Made by a program: the position numbers and the translations under genes. Positions 43,039 to 50,673 of a stretch of DNA of 64,000 nucleotides are shown here, piece after piece. The notes under the pieces are model-generated. The model ran no database searches, was not told the origin of the DNA, and saw only the letters and a program-made list of their open reading frames with translations. Each line of letters opens with the position of its first letter. Position 1 is the stretch's first letter. The DNA is from Actinomycetota bacterium (GTDB lineage Bacteria; Actinomycetota; Acidimicrobiia; Acidimicrobiales; RAAP-2). The stretch is from contig JAJPJV010000029.1 of the NCBI GenBank assembly GCA_021324045.1, forward strand, positions 1 to 64,000. Direction: 5' to 3'.

Positions 43039-43095
43039 AACGTTCGTTGGCTTTCGCATCCTAACGTGGACGGGCGCCAGCGTCACGAACGTTCG
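43039..43095 (-). promoter_or_regulatory. palindromic AACGTTCG pair upstream of the MerR-TetR gene
   Basis: AACGTTCG occurs at 43039-43046 (in GTCAAACGTTCGTTGG) and again at 43088-43095 within the perfect 10-bp palindrome CGAACGTTCG at 43086-43095 (in GTCACGAACGTTCGCTCG). Centres are 49 nt apart, about five helical turns. Both lie within 80 nt of the regulator's start, so they are good candidates for its own operator. Confidence 0.45.
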
Positions 43096-43260
43096 CTCGT
43101 TCGAGCCTCAGCGTCCCGCTTGTCCGCTCTCCGCGCCTGTCAGCGCTTGTCGGCGCACCGGTGACGCGGGTGCCCGACGGCACCCGATCCACCTGGGCGC
43201 CCTGACGGAGCTCTAGTCTTTCCCCTCGCTTCCTCTGCGCTGGTGATCTGCGATGAGCCG

Positions 43261-44322
43261 ATGATCAAGTACCTGGGTTCCAAGCGCCGGCTCGTACCCG
43301 TCCTCTCGGACATCGCTGCGGCCGCAAGGGCGCGAACCGCCCTCGACCTGTTCACCGGGACGACGAGAGTGGCCCAAGCCCTGAAACGCCAGGGGATCAC
43401 CGTGACGGCAGTCGATACGGCCCGCTACTCGGAGGTCTTTGCGCGCACCTACATCGAGACTGACGCCCGGGCGATCGACCGGTCTGCCCTGCGCGCCGCA
43501 TTGGCCTACCTCGATGCGCTGCCAGGGACGCCTGGATACTTCACCGAGACCTTCTGCGTGCGGTCGCGCTTCTTTCAACCGTTCAACGGGGAACGCATCG
43601 ACGCGATCCGGGACGCCATCGATTCGGATTTCGGCACCTCTACGCTGCGACCGCTGCTGTTGACGAGCCTCATCGAAGCGGCTGACCGAGTCGACTCGAC
43701 GACAGGCGTGCAGATGGCATACGTGAAGCGTTGGGCCCCCCGATCGTTTCGCGCGCTCAAGCTGGAGGAGCCACAGCTGCTCCGCGGATCAGGGCGAGCG
43801 ATCTGCGGGGACGCCACGAAGATCGTCAAGGCGCTCGGGTCCTTCGACCTCGCGTACCTCGACCCCCCTTACAACCAGCATCGGTACTTCACCAACTACC
43901 ACGTCTGGGAGACGCTGGTGGCCTGGGACGCACCGGAGCACTACGGCGTCGCGTGCAAGCGCGCCGATTGCCGGCAGCCCTCCACCAAGAGCGTCTTCAA
44001 CTCCAAGCGCACGATGCCCAAGGCGTTGCAGGCCGTGATCGACGCGATCGACTGCCGTGTGCTCGTCCTGTCATATAACGACGAATCGTGGATCAGCCTC
44101 GACGAGCTGATGTCGATGTGCGATCGCCATGGGGCAGTCGTCGCCCTGAGCTTCCCCTCGGCCCGTTACGTGGGGGCCCGCATCGGGATCCACAATCCAG
44201 CTGGCGTCAAGGTCGGGTCCGTCTCGCACCTGCACAACCACGAGTACCTGGTGGTCGCCGGCGACCCCGACGACGTGCGCCGGGCGACCGCAGGGTATGG
44301 CCATGCAGTGGTGTCGGTGTGA
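43261..44322 (+). CDS. orphan N6-adenine DNA methyltransferase (D12 class)
   Basis: 353 aa. SAM motif DLFTGTTRVAQAL (F-x-G type) near residue 30, and the catalytic D-P-P-Y motif at about 201-204 (YLDPPYNQHRYF). The start IKYLGSKRRLVP, the K-Y-x-G-x-K motif, is typical for D12 adenine methyltransferases. No restriction endonuclease gene is adjacent, so it probably acts alone in regulation, repair or phage protection. The ATG at 43261 is chosen to begin at the conserved K-Y-L-G motif; its ribosome site is weak. Confidence 0.88.
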   Translation: MIKYLGSKRRLVPVLSDIAAAARARTALDLFTGTTRVAQALKRQGITVTAVDTARYSEVFARTYIETDARAIDRSALRAALAYLDALPGTPGYFTETFCVRSRFFQPFNGERIDAIRDAIDSDFGTSTLRPLLLTSLIEAADRVDSTTGVQMAYVKRWAPRSFRALKLEEPQLLRGSGRAICGDATKIVKALGSFDLAYLDPPYNQHRYFTNYHVWETLVAWDAPEHYGVACKRADCRQPSTKSVFNSKRTMPKALQAVIDAIDCRVLVLSYNDESWISLDELMSMCDRHGAVVALSFPSARYVGARIGIHNPAGVKVGSVSHLHNHEYLVVAGDPDDVRRATAGYGHAVVSV

Positions 44323-44377
44323 CCGGGCCCAGCAGGCCTCGCCCGGACCTCGGAGCCGCCACGCGTAGGGGGAAATC

Positions 44378-45793
44378 ATGACCGACATCGATTTTCGATC
44401 GACCTCGCTGCATGCCCTCGCTCACGAGGTGCGCAGCGGTCAACTCTCGGCACGGGAGTTGACCGAAGCCACGCTGGCGCGGATCGAGTCGCTCGACCGG
44501 GTCGTCCATGCCTTCGTGGCGATCGACGGGGAGCGCTCGATGGAGCAGGCGGCGGCCGTCGACCAGATCGTCGCCACCGGTGGGGACCCCGGTCCACTGG
44601 CAGGTGTCCCCCTCGCCGTCAAGGACCTCGAGGACGCCGCTGGCTTCCCCACGACCTTCGGCTCGCCCCTGCTGGGCAACCCGGGACCCGCGGTCAGCGA
44701 TTCCGTGCTCGTCGGCCGCCTGCGCAGCGCCGGTTGCGTCGTGGTGGGAAAGACCAACACCCCCGAGTTCGGATGGGCCCCCAAGACCGACAATGCCCGC
44801 TTTGGCACGACCCGAAATCCCTGGTCGCTCGATCACAGCCCTGGAGGTTCATCCGGCGGCACCGCCGCGGCCCTCGCTGCAGGAATGGTGCCCCTCGGCA
44901 CCGGTTCCGACGGCGGCGGCTCCATCCGGATCCCAGCTTCTTGCTGCGGGCTCTCCGGGATGAAGCCTTCGCTCGGGCGCGTCCCGGCGGGCGGTCTCGC
45001 CGCGCCTCAGTGGCCGGACCTCTCGACGAAGGGACCGATGGCTCGCTCGATCGCCGACACCGTCGCCGCGCTGGCCGTCGTCGTCGGGCCCGATGCGAGC
45101 GATCTGCGCGCTCTCCCTCGGCCGGACTCTCCGTGGCCGGCGGCACTCTCGGACCCCCACGTGCCGTCACGTGTCGCGTGGTCGCCGACCCTGGGCTACG
45201 CAGCGGTCGATGCGGAAGTCCTCCGGGCATGCGAACCGGTCCTCGACGTCATCGAATCCCTCGGGAGCGAGATCGTCGAAGTCGAGTCGGTCTTCGACGA
45301 AGACCCCTTGCCATCGTGGCTGGTGCTCGCCGGCTCGTATCTGCTTCGATCGATGCAGCACTACGTCGATCGTCCCGAGTGGGAGATGGTGGACCCTGGG
45401 CTCAGGCTCTTGCTCGAGTCGGCACGATCGACGACCGCCGTCCAGCTCGTGGAGGCGATCGACTACTGCCACACCTTGAACCTCCGCCTCGTCGAGCTGT
45501 TCCATGAGGTGCGCCTTTTGGTCACCCCCACGCTCGCAGCGCTTCCTCCGCCCATCGACTTGGGCGGGGCAGGGATCGTCAATGGCGTGGTCGACTCGAA
45601 CTGGGTGCGGCTCACCTACCCCTTCAACATGACCCGATCGCCGGCTGCCACGGTCTGTGCCGGGCTCTCCGCTTCGGGCCTTCCCATCGGCGTCCAGCTG
45701 ATCGGTCCGCAACACGGCGACCTCGTCGTGCTGCGCTCCGCGGCCGCCATCGAGGAGGCAATCGGCTTCGATGCCGTGGCACCACTGGGCTGA
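44378..45793 (+). CDS. amidase (amidase signature family)
   Basis: 471 aa. Catalytic Ser-cisSer-Lys: Lys near 81 in AVKDLEDAAG, Ser near 158 in PGGSSGGTAAALAAG, and the nucleophile Ser in GSDGGGSIRIPASCCG. The substrate tunnel of these enzymes is not predictable; a variety of amides are possible, including Glu-tRNA type, but the GatB/GatC partners are not here. ATG is preceded by AGGGGGAAATC. It lies 55 nt after the methyltransferase gene, on the same strand. Confidence 0.9.
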   Translation: MTDIDFRSTSLHALAHEVRSGQLSARELTEATLARIESLDRVVHAFVAIDGERSMEQAAAVDQIVATGGDPGPLAGVPLAVKDLEDAAGFPTTFGSPLLGNPGPAVSDSVLVGRLRSAGCVVVGKTNTPEFGWAPKTDNARFGTTRNPWSLDHSPGGSSGGTAAALAAGMVPLGTGSDGGGSIRIPASCCGLSGMKPSLGRVPAGGLAAPQWPDLSTKGPMARSIADTVAALAVVVGPDASDLRALPRPDSPWPAALSDPHVPSRVAWSPTLGYAAVDAEVLRACEPVLDVIESLGSEIVEVESVFDEDPLPSWLVLAGSYLLRSMQHYVDRPEWEMVDPGLRLLLESARSTTAVQLVEAIDYCHTLNLRLVELFHEVRLLVTPTLAALPPPIDLGGAGIVNGVVDSNWVRLTYPFNMTRSPAATVCAGLSASGLPIGVQLIGPQHGDLVVLRSAAAIEEAIGFDAVAPLG

Positions 45794-45883
45794 GGAGGCG
45801 TTGGGGTCGCGCGCGACGCGAGCCACTACGGTGTCGGAGTGCTCGGTGACCGCGCCGCCGACGCGAGCGGTGAGCGTCGGCGG

Positions 45884-46564
45884 ATGGCCATGTTCCCGCT
45901 GCAGACGGTGTTGTTCCCTGGCGCCGCGCTCCCCTTGCACGTCTTCGAGCCGCGCTACCGAGCCCTGACGGCGGACTGCCTCGCGGCTGACCGCACCTTC
46001 GGGGTGGTGCTGATCTCCAGAGGGCGCGAGGTCGGCGGTGGCGACGAGCGGGTCGGCGTTGGGACGGCCGCGGTGATCGAGCAAGCGTCACCGTTTCCTG
46101 ACGGCCGCTGGGCGCTGTTGGCCCGCGGGACCCATCGCATCGTCGTCGAGACCTGGCTGCCTGACGACCCCTATCCGCTGGCGCAGGTGAGGACGCGCCG
46201 CTCGACCACGAACGGGCTCGATGTCGCCTCCTTGGAGCGAGCGACCGCCGCCGTGCGGCGCGCGCGAGCGCTTTTGTCCGAGCTTGGGAGCGCCCCTCCG
46301 CTCGCCTTCGCCATGGACCCAGCGTCCACCACCACGGCCTCGGCGGGACCCGGCACTGGCCGGGTCCCTGCTGCGGACGAGCTCGAAGCCGCCACCTGGG
46401 AGCTATGTCAGGCGGCGCCGCTCGGAGCGCTCGACCGCCAGCGATTGCTCGAGACCGATGACGCGGCGCAACGACTCGAGATGGTGGCGCAGCTCTGTGA
46501 CTCCCTCGCCGAGGATCTTCATCGGATGCTCGGCACCATGGGCGGGTCCGAGACCATGCGATGA
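45884..46564 (+). CDS. LON substrate-binding domain protein
   Basis: 226 aa without the LON ATPase or protease. The domain starts FPLQTVLFPGAALPLHVFEP, then RYRALTADCL, the classical N-terminal LON/PUA-like pattern. Residues near 100-120 (RGTHRIVVETWLP) follow. Function of stand-alone LON-N proteins is unclear; they may bind proteins or RNA. ATG 45884 is just before the domain; a GTG at 45839 gives 15 more residues. It lies upstream of the riboflavin synthase gene on the same strand, 7 nt apart. Confidence 0.82.
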   Translation: MAMFPLQTVLFPGAALPLHVFEPRYRALTADCLAADRTFGVVLISRGREVGGGDERVGVGTAAVIEQASPFPDGRWALLARGTHRIVVETWLPDDPYPLAQVRTRRSTTNGLDVASLERATAAVRRARALLSELGSAPPLAFAMDPASTTTASAGPGTGRVPAADELEAATWELCQAAPLGALDRQRLLETDDAAQRLEMVAQLCDSLAEDLHRMLGTMGGSETMR

Positions 46565-46571
46565 TGGCGTC

Positions 46572-47063
46572 GTGAACCGTTCAGGCTTGGATCGGATCGG
46601 CGTGGTGGACACCATGTTCGCCCGTTACGACATGGGTTCTGAAGCAGTCGACGAGCTGGCTTCGTGCCCGGGATTCGCCAAGCGCTTCGAGGTGCTGCGC
46701 CAGACGGTGCCCGGCTTCAAGGACCTCGCAGTGGCCTGCAAGCGCCTGATCGAGCGGGAGGGTTGCCAGATCGTCATCGCACTCGGCATGCCCGGCCCCG
46801 CGCCAATCGACAAGACCTGCGCGCACGAGGCGTCCCAGGGGATCATGCTCGCTCAACTGCTCACCTCTACGCCGATCCTCGAGGTCTTCGTGCACGAGGA
46901 CGAAGCGGAGGACCCCCAGACCCTCGTCGCGGTCTGCCGTGACCGCGCGCGTAAGCACGCTCGCAACGCCTACTGGATGCTCTACGAACCGGAGCAGCTG
47001 GCCGAACGGGCCGGAAAGGGGATCCGCCAGGGGTTTGCCGACGCCGGGCCACTCGCTCCGTGA
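46572..47063 (+). CDS. ribC: archaeal-type riboflavin synthase
   Basis: 163 aa. It has the layout of the archaeal riboflavin synthase family, which is related to lumazine synthase and not to bacterial RibE. IGVVDTMFARYDMGSEAV, then QTVPGFKDLAVACKRLIE, then IALGMPGPAPIDKTCAHEAS, then GIMLAQLLTSTPILEVFVHE match in order. It converts two 6,7-dimethyl-8-ribityllumazine into riboflavin. Start GTG 46572 overlaps no gene and lies 7 nt after the LON gene stop. The longer frame from 46221 is shadow. Finding this type in an actinobacterium is unusual. No other rib genes are close. Confidence 0.88.
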   Translation: MNRSGLDRIGVVDTMFARYDMGSEAVDELASCPGFAKRFEVLRQTVPGFKDLAVACKRLIEREGCQIVIALGMPGPAPIDKTCAHEASQGIMLAQLLTSTPILEVFVHEDEAEDPQTLVAVCRDRARKHARNAYWMLYEPEQLAERAGKGIRQGFADAGPLAP

Positions 47064-47079
47064 ACCCCTGGCAACTCGA

Positions 47080-47844
47080 TCAGCCGCCGGCCCGCGCCTT
47101 TCCGAGTTGGTCGATGTCGATGGGGTTCTTCGGCGCCGAGGTGGTCACGGGTCGGTTGTAGCCGGAGAACGTCACGCTGCCGGCGCCACTGTTGGAGCTC
47201 CCGGTCAGCCGCACGACATAGGGCGTGCTCGAGCGGGAAATGTAGACGCGGCCGACGCCTTTGATGTTGCTGGGCTCCACCACGGTGACTGGCTGGCCGG
47301 AGATCGTACTCCTGCCGAGCACCCTGAAACGAGTCGCGGACAGGCCGTCACCGAACTTGAAGATCTGGTTCATGAGGGAGTTGGCCTCGACGAGCTGCGC
47401 CAGCTGCCTCCCGTCGCTCGTCGTCACGGCGGTCTGCACCCAGCGGTTCGCGAAGAGTTGTGCGGCGGTCTTCCCCTCGTTCCTCAGCCAGAAGCCCCTG
47501 CCCGCTTCGAAGTACACGTTCGAGCCCGAGAGGATGACCCGGACTGCATCGCGCCCAAGACGTACCGTTCCATAGCCGGCCCCAGTGCTGCCGGCCGTGA
47601 CGTGGATACCGATGGTCCCTCCGTTCGTCACCACGGACCCTGCCACGGTCACCGACGACGCGGCTTTGGAGTCCGCCACCGCCGTAGCGACCAGCTGCGC
47701 TGCGCTCGATGGCGCGGCCCCTGCCGGAAGGACCACTCCGAGTGGGAGGAGGCCACCGACGAGGCCGACCCCCAGCGATGCCCACCGCCGGCCCAGGTAC
47801 GCACCGTAGCGAAAGGACTGCGTACGGTGGATGGTCGCGGTCAT
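47080..47844 (-). CDS. exported LppX/LprG-like protein (hypothetical)
   Basis: 254 aa. Signal peptide SLGVGLVGGLLPLGVVLPAG with an A-x-A end near 45; no lipobox Cys. The mature part has alternating strands (VTVAGSVVTNGGTIGIHVTA, then VILSGSNVYFEAGRGFWLRN) and a C-terminal GYNRPV region, like the LolA/LppX fold that binds lipids. Function is unknown; a carrier for a cell-envelope lipid is a guess. It converges on the riboflavin synthase gene with 16 nt between. Confidence 0.55.
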   Translation of the reverse strand: MTATIHRTQSFRYGAYLGRRWASLGVGLVGGLLPLGVVLPAGAAPSSAAQLVATAVADSKAASSVTVAGSVVTNGGTIGIHVTAGSTGAGYGTVRLGRDAVRVILSGSNVYFEAGRGFWLRNEGKTAAQLFANRWVQTAVTTSDGRQLAQLVEANSLMNQIFKFGDGLSATRFRVLGRSTISGQPVTVVEPSNIKGVGRVYISRSSTPYVVRLTGSSNSGAGSVTFSGYNRPVTTSAPKNPIDIDQLGKARAGG

Positions 47845-47933
47845 ACCCCACGGAAGCCTACTGGCGCGTGTCCGTGGGCACGGGGATGGACGACTGCGGC
47901 ACCCGTGCGCCCCGTCCCGGGAGTGGCTCCCCC

Positions 47934-48935
47934 TCAGCGCCGACGCAGCGCTGCCTTGAGCTCGCCGAGGATGGGAACCGGACCAGGATCGATGCCCTCG
48001 CGCGCGGCCATGTGCAATGACACGAAATCGCCGAACAGTGCAAGGTCGAAGAACTGCGCGAGGCTCCCCTGACCCTCACCGGTCACTTCGACGACATCGG
48101 CCACGACCTCTGCGAGCAACTCATCGACGATCCGAAAGCGCCTCGCGACCTGGGGATGCTCGTCGAGACAGCGAAGGGCGACCACCGTCAGGGCTTGGCG
48201 GGTGAGGTCCCCGTGCTGGCCCCAGCCAACCACCTCGTTGTGGCAGAGCTCCGGCTGGGCTGACCAGAATGCCGGCGACTTCGCGTTCTCGTTCATCTGC
48301 GTCTTCCAACGTTGCGCGGCCACCGCTCCGAGCCCGGACGCGCCATGGACGAGCGGGATCGTCCGACCAATCCGACGTGCCACCTCCTCGGCCGCGCTCC
48401 CCGGGCGAACGAGCTCGTCGCGGCGACGGACGAGCTGCTCGATCGCCGCCGCGATCCGTTCGCCAGCGCCTGGGAGCACCCCCATCCGCTCGAGGATGAC
48501 AAGGGGTGGGATCGCCAGCGCCCCGAGCGCGGCCCGCGGCTGGGGGATGGAGGACGGGACGCCCACCATCGGCGCATCGGCTTGTGCCGCGAGTCGCCCG
48601 AGCTCTCCTCCCCCTGCGATCACGACGAGCTTCGCGCCCCGCTCCAGCGCACAGCGCGCCGCAGCCACGGTCTCCTCGGTATCCCCTGAACACGAGAGAG
48701 CGAAAACGAGGGTGCGCGGACCGACCCAGCTGGGCAGCTCGTAGGACTTGGTCGCCACGACGGGCAACGGCGAAGCCTCCGCCGCTGCGGCGACCAGAAC
48801 GTCCCCGGCAATCCCGCTCCCACCCATCCCGACGGCAGCAATCGCACTGATGGCGTGCGCGTCCGGGAGCTTTTGGATCTGTAGCGCCGCCGCCTCGGCG
48901 ACCTGTTCCGGCAAGCTCGCCGTGGCTTGCCACAT
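47934..48935 (-). CDS. bifunctional phosphoglucose/phosphomannose isomerase-like SIS protein
   Basis: 333 aa. SIS domain motifs GMGGSGIAGDVLVAAA, then ALSCSGDTEETVAAARCALE, then the isomerase segment VGWGQHGDLTRQA, and the C-terminal FGDFVSLHMAAREGID. Family members interconvert glucose 6-phosphate or mannose 6-phosphate with fructose 6-phosphate. The family often starts with a D-S-L-G-M motif, visible here upstream of the ATG, so a start further upstream is possible. It belongs to the sugar-phosphate operon with Trm112 and ManB. Confidence 0.87.
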   Translation of the reverse strand: MWQATASLPEQVAEAAALQIQKLPDAHAISAIAAVGMGGSGIAGDVLVAAAAEASPLPVVATKSYELPSWVGPRTLVFALSCSGDTEETVAAARCALERGAKLVVIAGGGELGRLAAQADAPMVGVPSSIPQPRAALGALAIPPLVILERMGVLPGAGERIAAAIEQLVRRRDELVRPGSAAEEVARRIGRTIPLVHGASGLGAVAAQRWKTQMNENAKSPAFWSAQPELCHNEVVGWGQHGDLTRQALTVVALRCLDEHPQVARRFRIVDELLAEVVADVVEVTGEGQGSLAQFFDLALFGDFVSLHMAAREGIDPGPVPILGELKAALRRR

Positions 48936-48961
48936 CCCGAGCGAGTCGACCGGTGTCAGGG

Positions 48962-49252
48962 TCAGCCCTCCCCGCCCTCGTCCGTCGTGGCGTGCGCAGC
49001 TCGGTCGGCAGCGCTCGTCCCCCTTCCAGTCTCGAGCACCGCGGTCGTCGCGGCGAGGCGCATCAGACGATCGTGCTCCGCGGCATCGACATCGAGTGCT
49101 TCGTCGATCAACATCACCGGAATGCCGTCACGCACCCGATAGCCACGGCGCAACCGCGGGTTGTACAGGAGCTGCTCGGACTCGAACCACATCAGCGGAC
49201 CCTTGTCCTCGGGGCAGACCAGGACCTCGAGCAAGACGGGATCGAGGCTCAT
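48962..49252 (-). CDS. Trm112-family zinc-ribbon-like protein
   Basis: 96 aa. LLEVLVCPEDKGPLMWFESE, then RLRRGYRVRDGIPVMLIDEA are the Trm112 pattern. Members activate methyltransferases or act in metal binding; here the usual CxxC is reduced to C-P-x-D, a common variant. ATG 49252 overlaps the manB stop as ATGA. The C-terminal tail after residue 75 is variable. Confidence 0.83.
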   Translation of the reverse strand: MSLDPVLLEVLVCPEDKGPLMWFESEQLLYNPRLRRGYRVRDGIPVMLIDEALDVDAAEHDRLMRLAATTAVLETGRGTSAADRAAHATTDEGGEG

Positions 49253-50661
49253 CGCGCCAGCCCTCGAGACCCTTCGGCCGCAGCGTCGGGACCGAGCGCG
49301 CCGAAACGACTGGTGAGCAGCTCGATCAGCGCGCCGAGATGGCGATCGCAGTCCTGGACCGAGGATGCCTCGACGTTCAACCGCAGCAGCGGTTCGGTGT
49401 TCGATGGCCGCACGTTGAACCACCAGTCGGGATACTCGGCAGTGAGGCCGTCGAGACGATCGACCGCTGCCCCCTCTGCTGCGACGTGCTGGGCCAACGA
49501 TTCCACCACCGCATGGGGGTCCGCGACCGTCACGTTGATCTCGCCGGAGTTGGCGTAGCGACGGAACGGCGCAAGCAGTTCGGAAAGCGGTTTTCCGCTT
49601 CGGCTCATCAACTCGAGAACCACCATCGCGGTGATGATGCCCGAGTCGGCACGGTAGTTGTCACGGTAGTAGTAGTGGCCGGAATGCTCACCGCCGAAGA
49701 CCGCGCCGGTCTCGGCCATCGTCGCCTTGATGAAGGAGTGCCCGACTCGCGTCCGGATTCCCCGCCCCCCGTGCTCGGCGATGACCTCAGGCACGACGTG
49801 GGAACAGACGAGGTTGTAGAGGATGGTCGACCCCGGGTACTTCTCGAGCATCGCGACCGCGACCAGTGCGGTGGTCAGCGAACCCGAAACCGGTTGCGCG
49901 TGCTCGTCGACGAGGAAGACCCGGTCGGCGTCGCCGTCGAAGGCGAGCCCGACGTCGGCCCCCTCGCGCAGGACCGACTCCTGCAGATCGCGAAGGTTCT
50001 CGGGCTGGATCGGGTCGGCGGGGTGGTTCGGGAAGGTGCCGTCGAGCTCGGGGAACAGGATCGTGAGCTCGAACGGCAGCGGCTCCATGACGATCGGCAG
50101 CACCAGCCCACCCATCCCGTTGGCGGTGTCAGCGACTACCCGGAGCGGCCGAAGGCTCTCAAGGTCCACGAAGGAGCGCACATGGCGCGCGAAGTCCGAG
50201 AGAAGGTCCAGGTGCTCGAGCGGCGCTGGCGGCGTCGACCGAGGTGACGGTGGCGCCCCCAGGATCTCCGTCGTCAGCTGCTGGATCTCGAGGAGACCGG
50301 TGTCCCTTCCGATGGGCTGGGCCCCCGAACGGCAGAGTTTGATCCCGTTGTAAGCGGCGGGGTTGTGCGAGGCCGTGAACATGGCGCCTGGCGCGTCGAG
50401 GCGCCCCGAGGCGAAGTACAAGAAGTCAGTCGAAGCCATTCCCAGGTCGACGACGGTGGTCCCTTCGGATCGAGCACCGTCGGCGAAGGCCTCACACAGC
50501 GGCACTCCTGAGGGTCGCATGTCCCGAACGACGAGCAGCCGCTCGGGGCGCAGGAAACGCGCGACCGCGATCCCGATCGCTCTGCACAGCTCAGGATCGA
50601 GCTCATCGGGAACGATCCCCCGGATGTCGTAGGCCTTGAACACGGCTCCGGGATCGCCCAT
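49249..50661 (-). CDS. manB: phosphomannomutase/phosphoglucomutase
   Basis: 470 aa. Starts FKAYDIRGIVPDELDPELC. The catalytic phosphoserine loop is FTASHNPAAYNGIKLC, the metal site is FDGDADRVFLVDE and the sugar loop is GGEHSGHYYYRDNY. The C-terminal phosphate-binding loop is RPSNTEPLLRLNVEA. It makes mannose 1-phosphate or glucose 1-phosphate for GDP-mannose and cell surface sugars. First gene of the ManB-Trm112-SIS unit, with overlap. The ATG follows a weak ribosome site. Confidence 0.93.
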   Translation of the reverse strand: MGDPGAVFKAYDIRGIVPDELDPELCRAIGIAVARFLRPERLLVVRDMRPSGVPLCEAFADGARSEGTTVVDLGMASTDFLYFASGRLDAPGAMFTASHNPAAYNGIKLCRSGAQPIGRDTGLLEIQQLTTEILGAPPSPRSTPPAPLEHLDLLSDFARHVRSFVDLESLRPLRVVADTANGMGGLVLPIVMEPLPFELTILFPELDGTFPNHPADPIQPENLRDLQESVLREGADVGLAFDGDADRVFLVDEHAQPVSGSLTTALVAVAMLEKYPGSTILYNLVCSHVVPEVIAEHGGRGIRTRVGHSFIKATMAETGAVFGGEHSGHYYYRDNYRADSGIITAMVVLELMSRSGKPLSELLAPFRRYANSGEINVTVADPHAVVESLAQHVAAEGAAVDRLDGLTAEYPDWWFNVRPSNTEPLLRLNVEASSVQDCDRHLGALIELLTSRFGALGPDAAAEGSRGLAR

Positions 50662-50673
50662 GACGGCCAGAGC

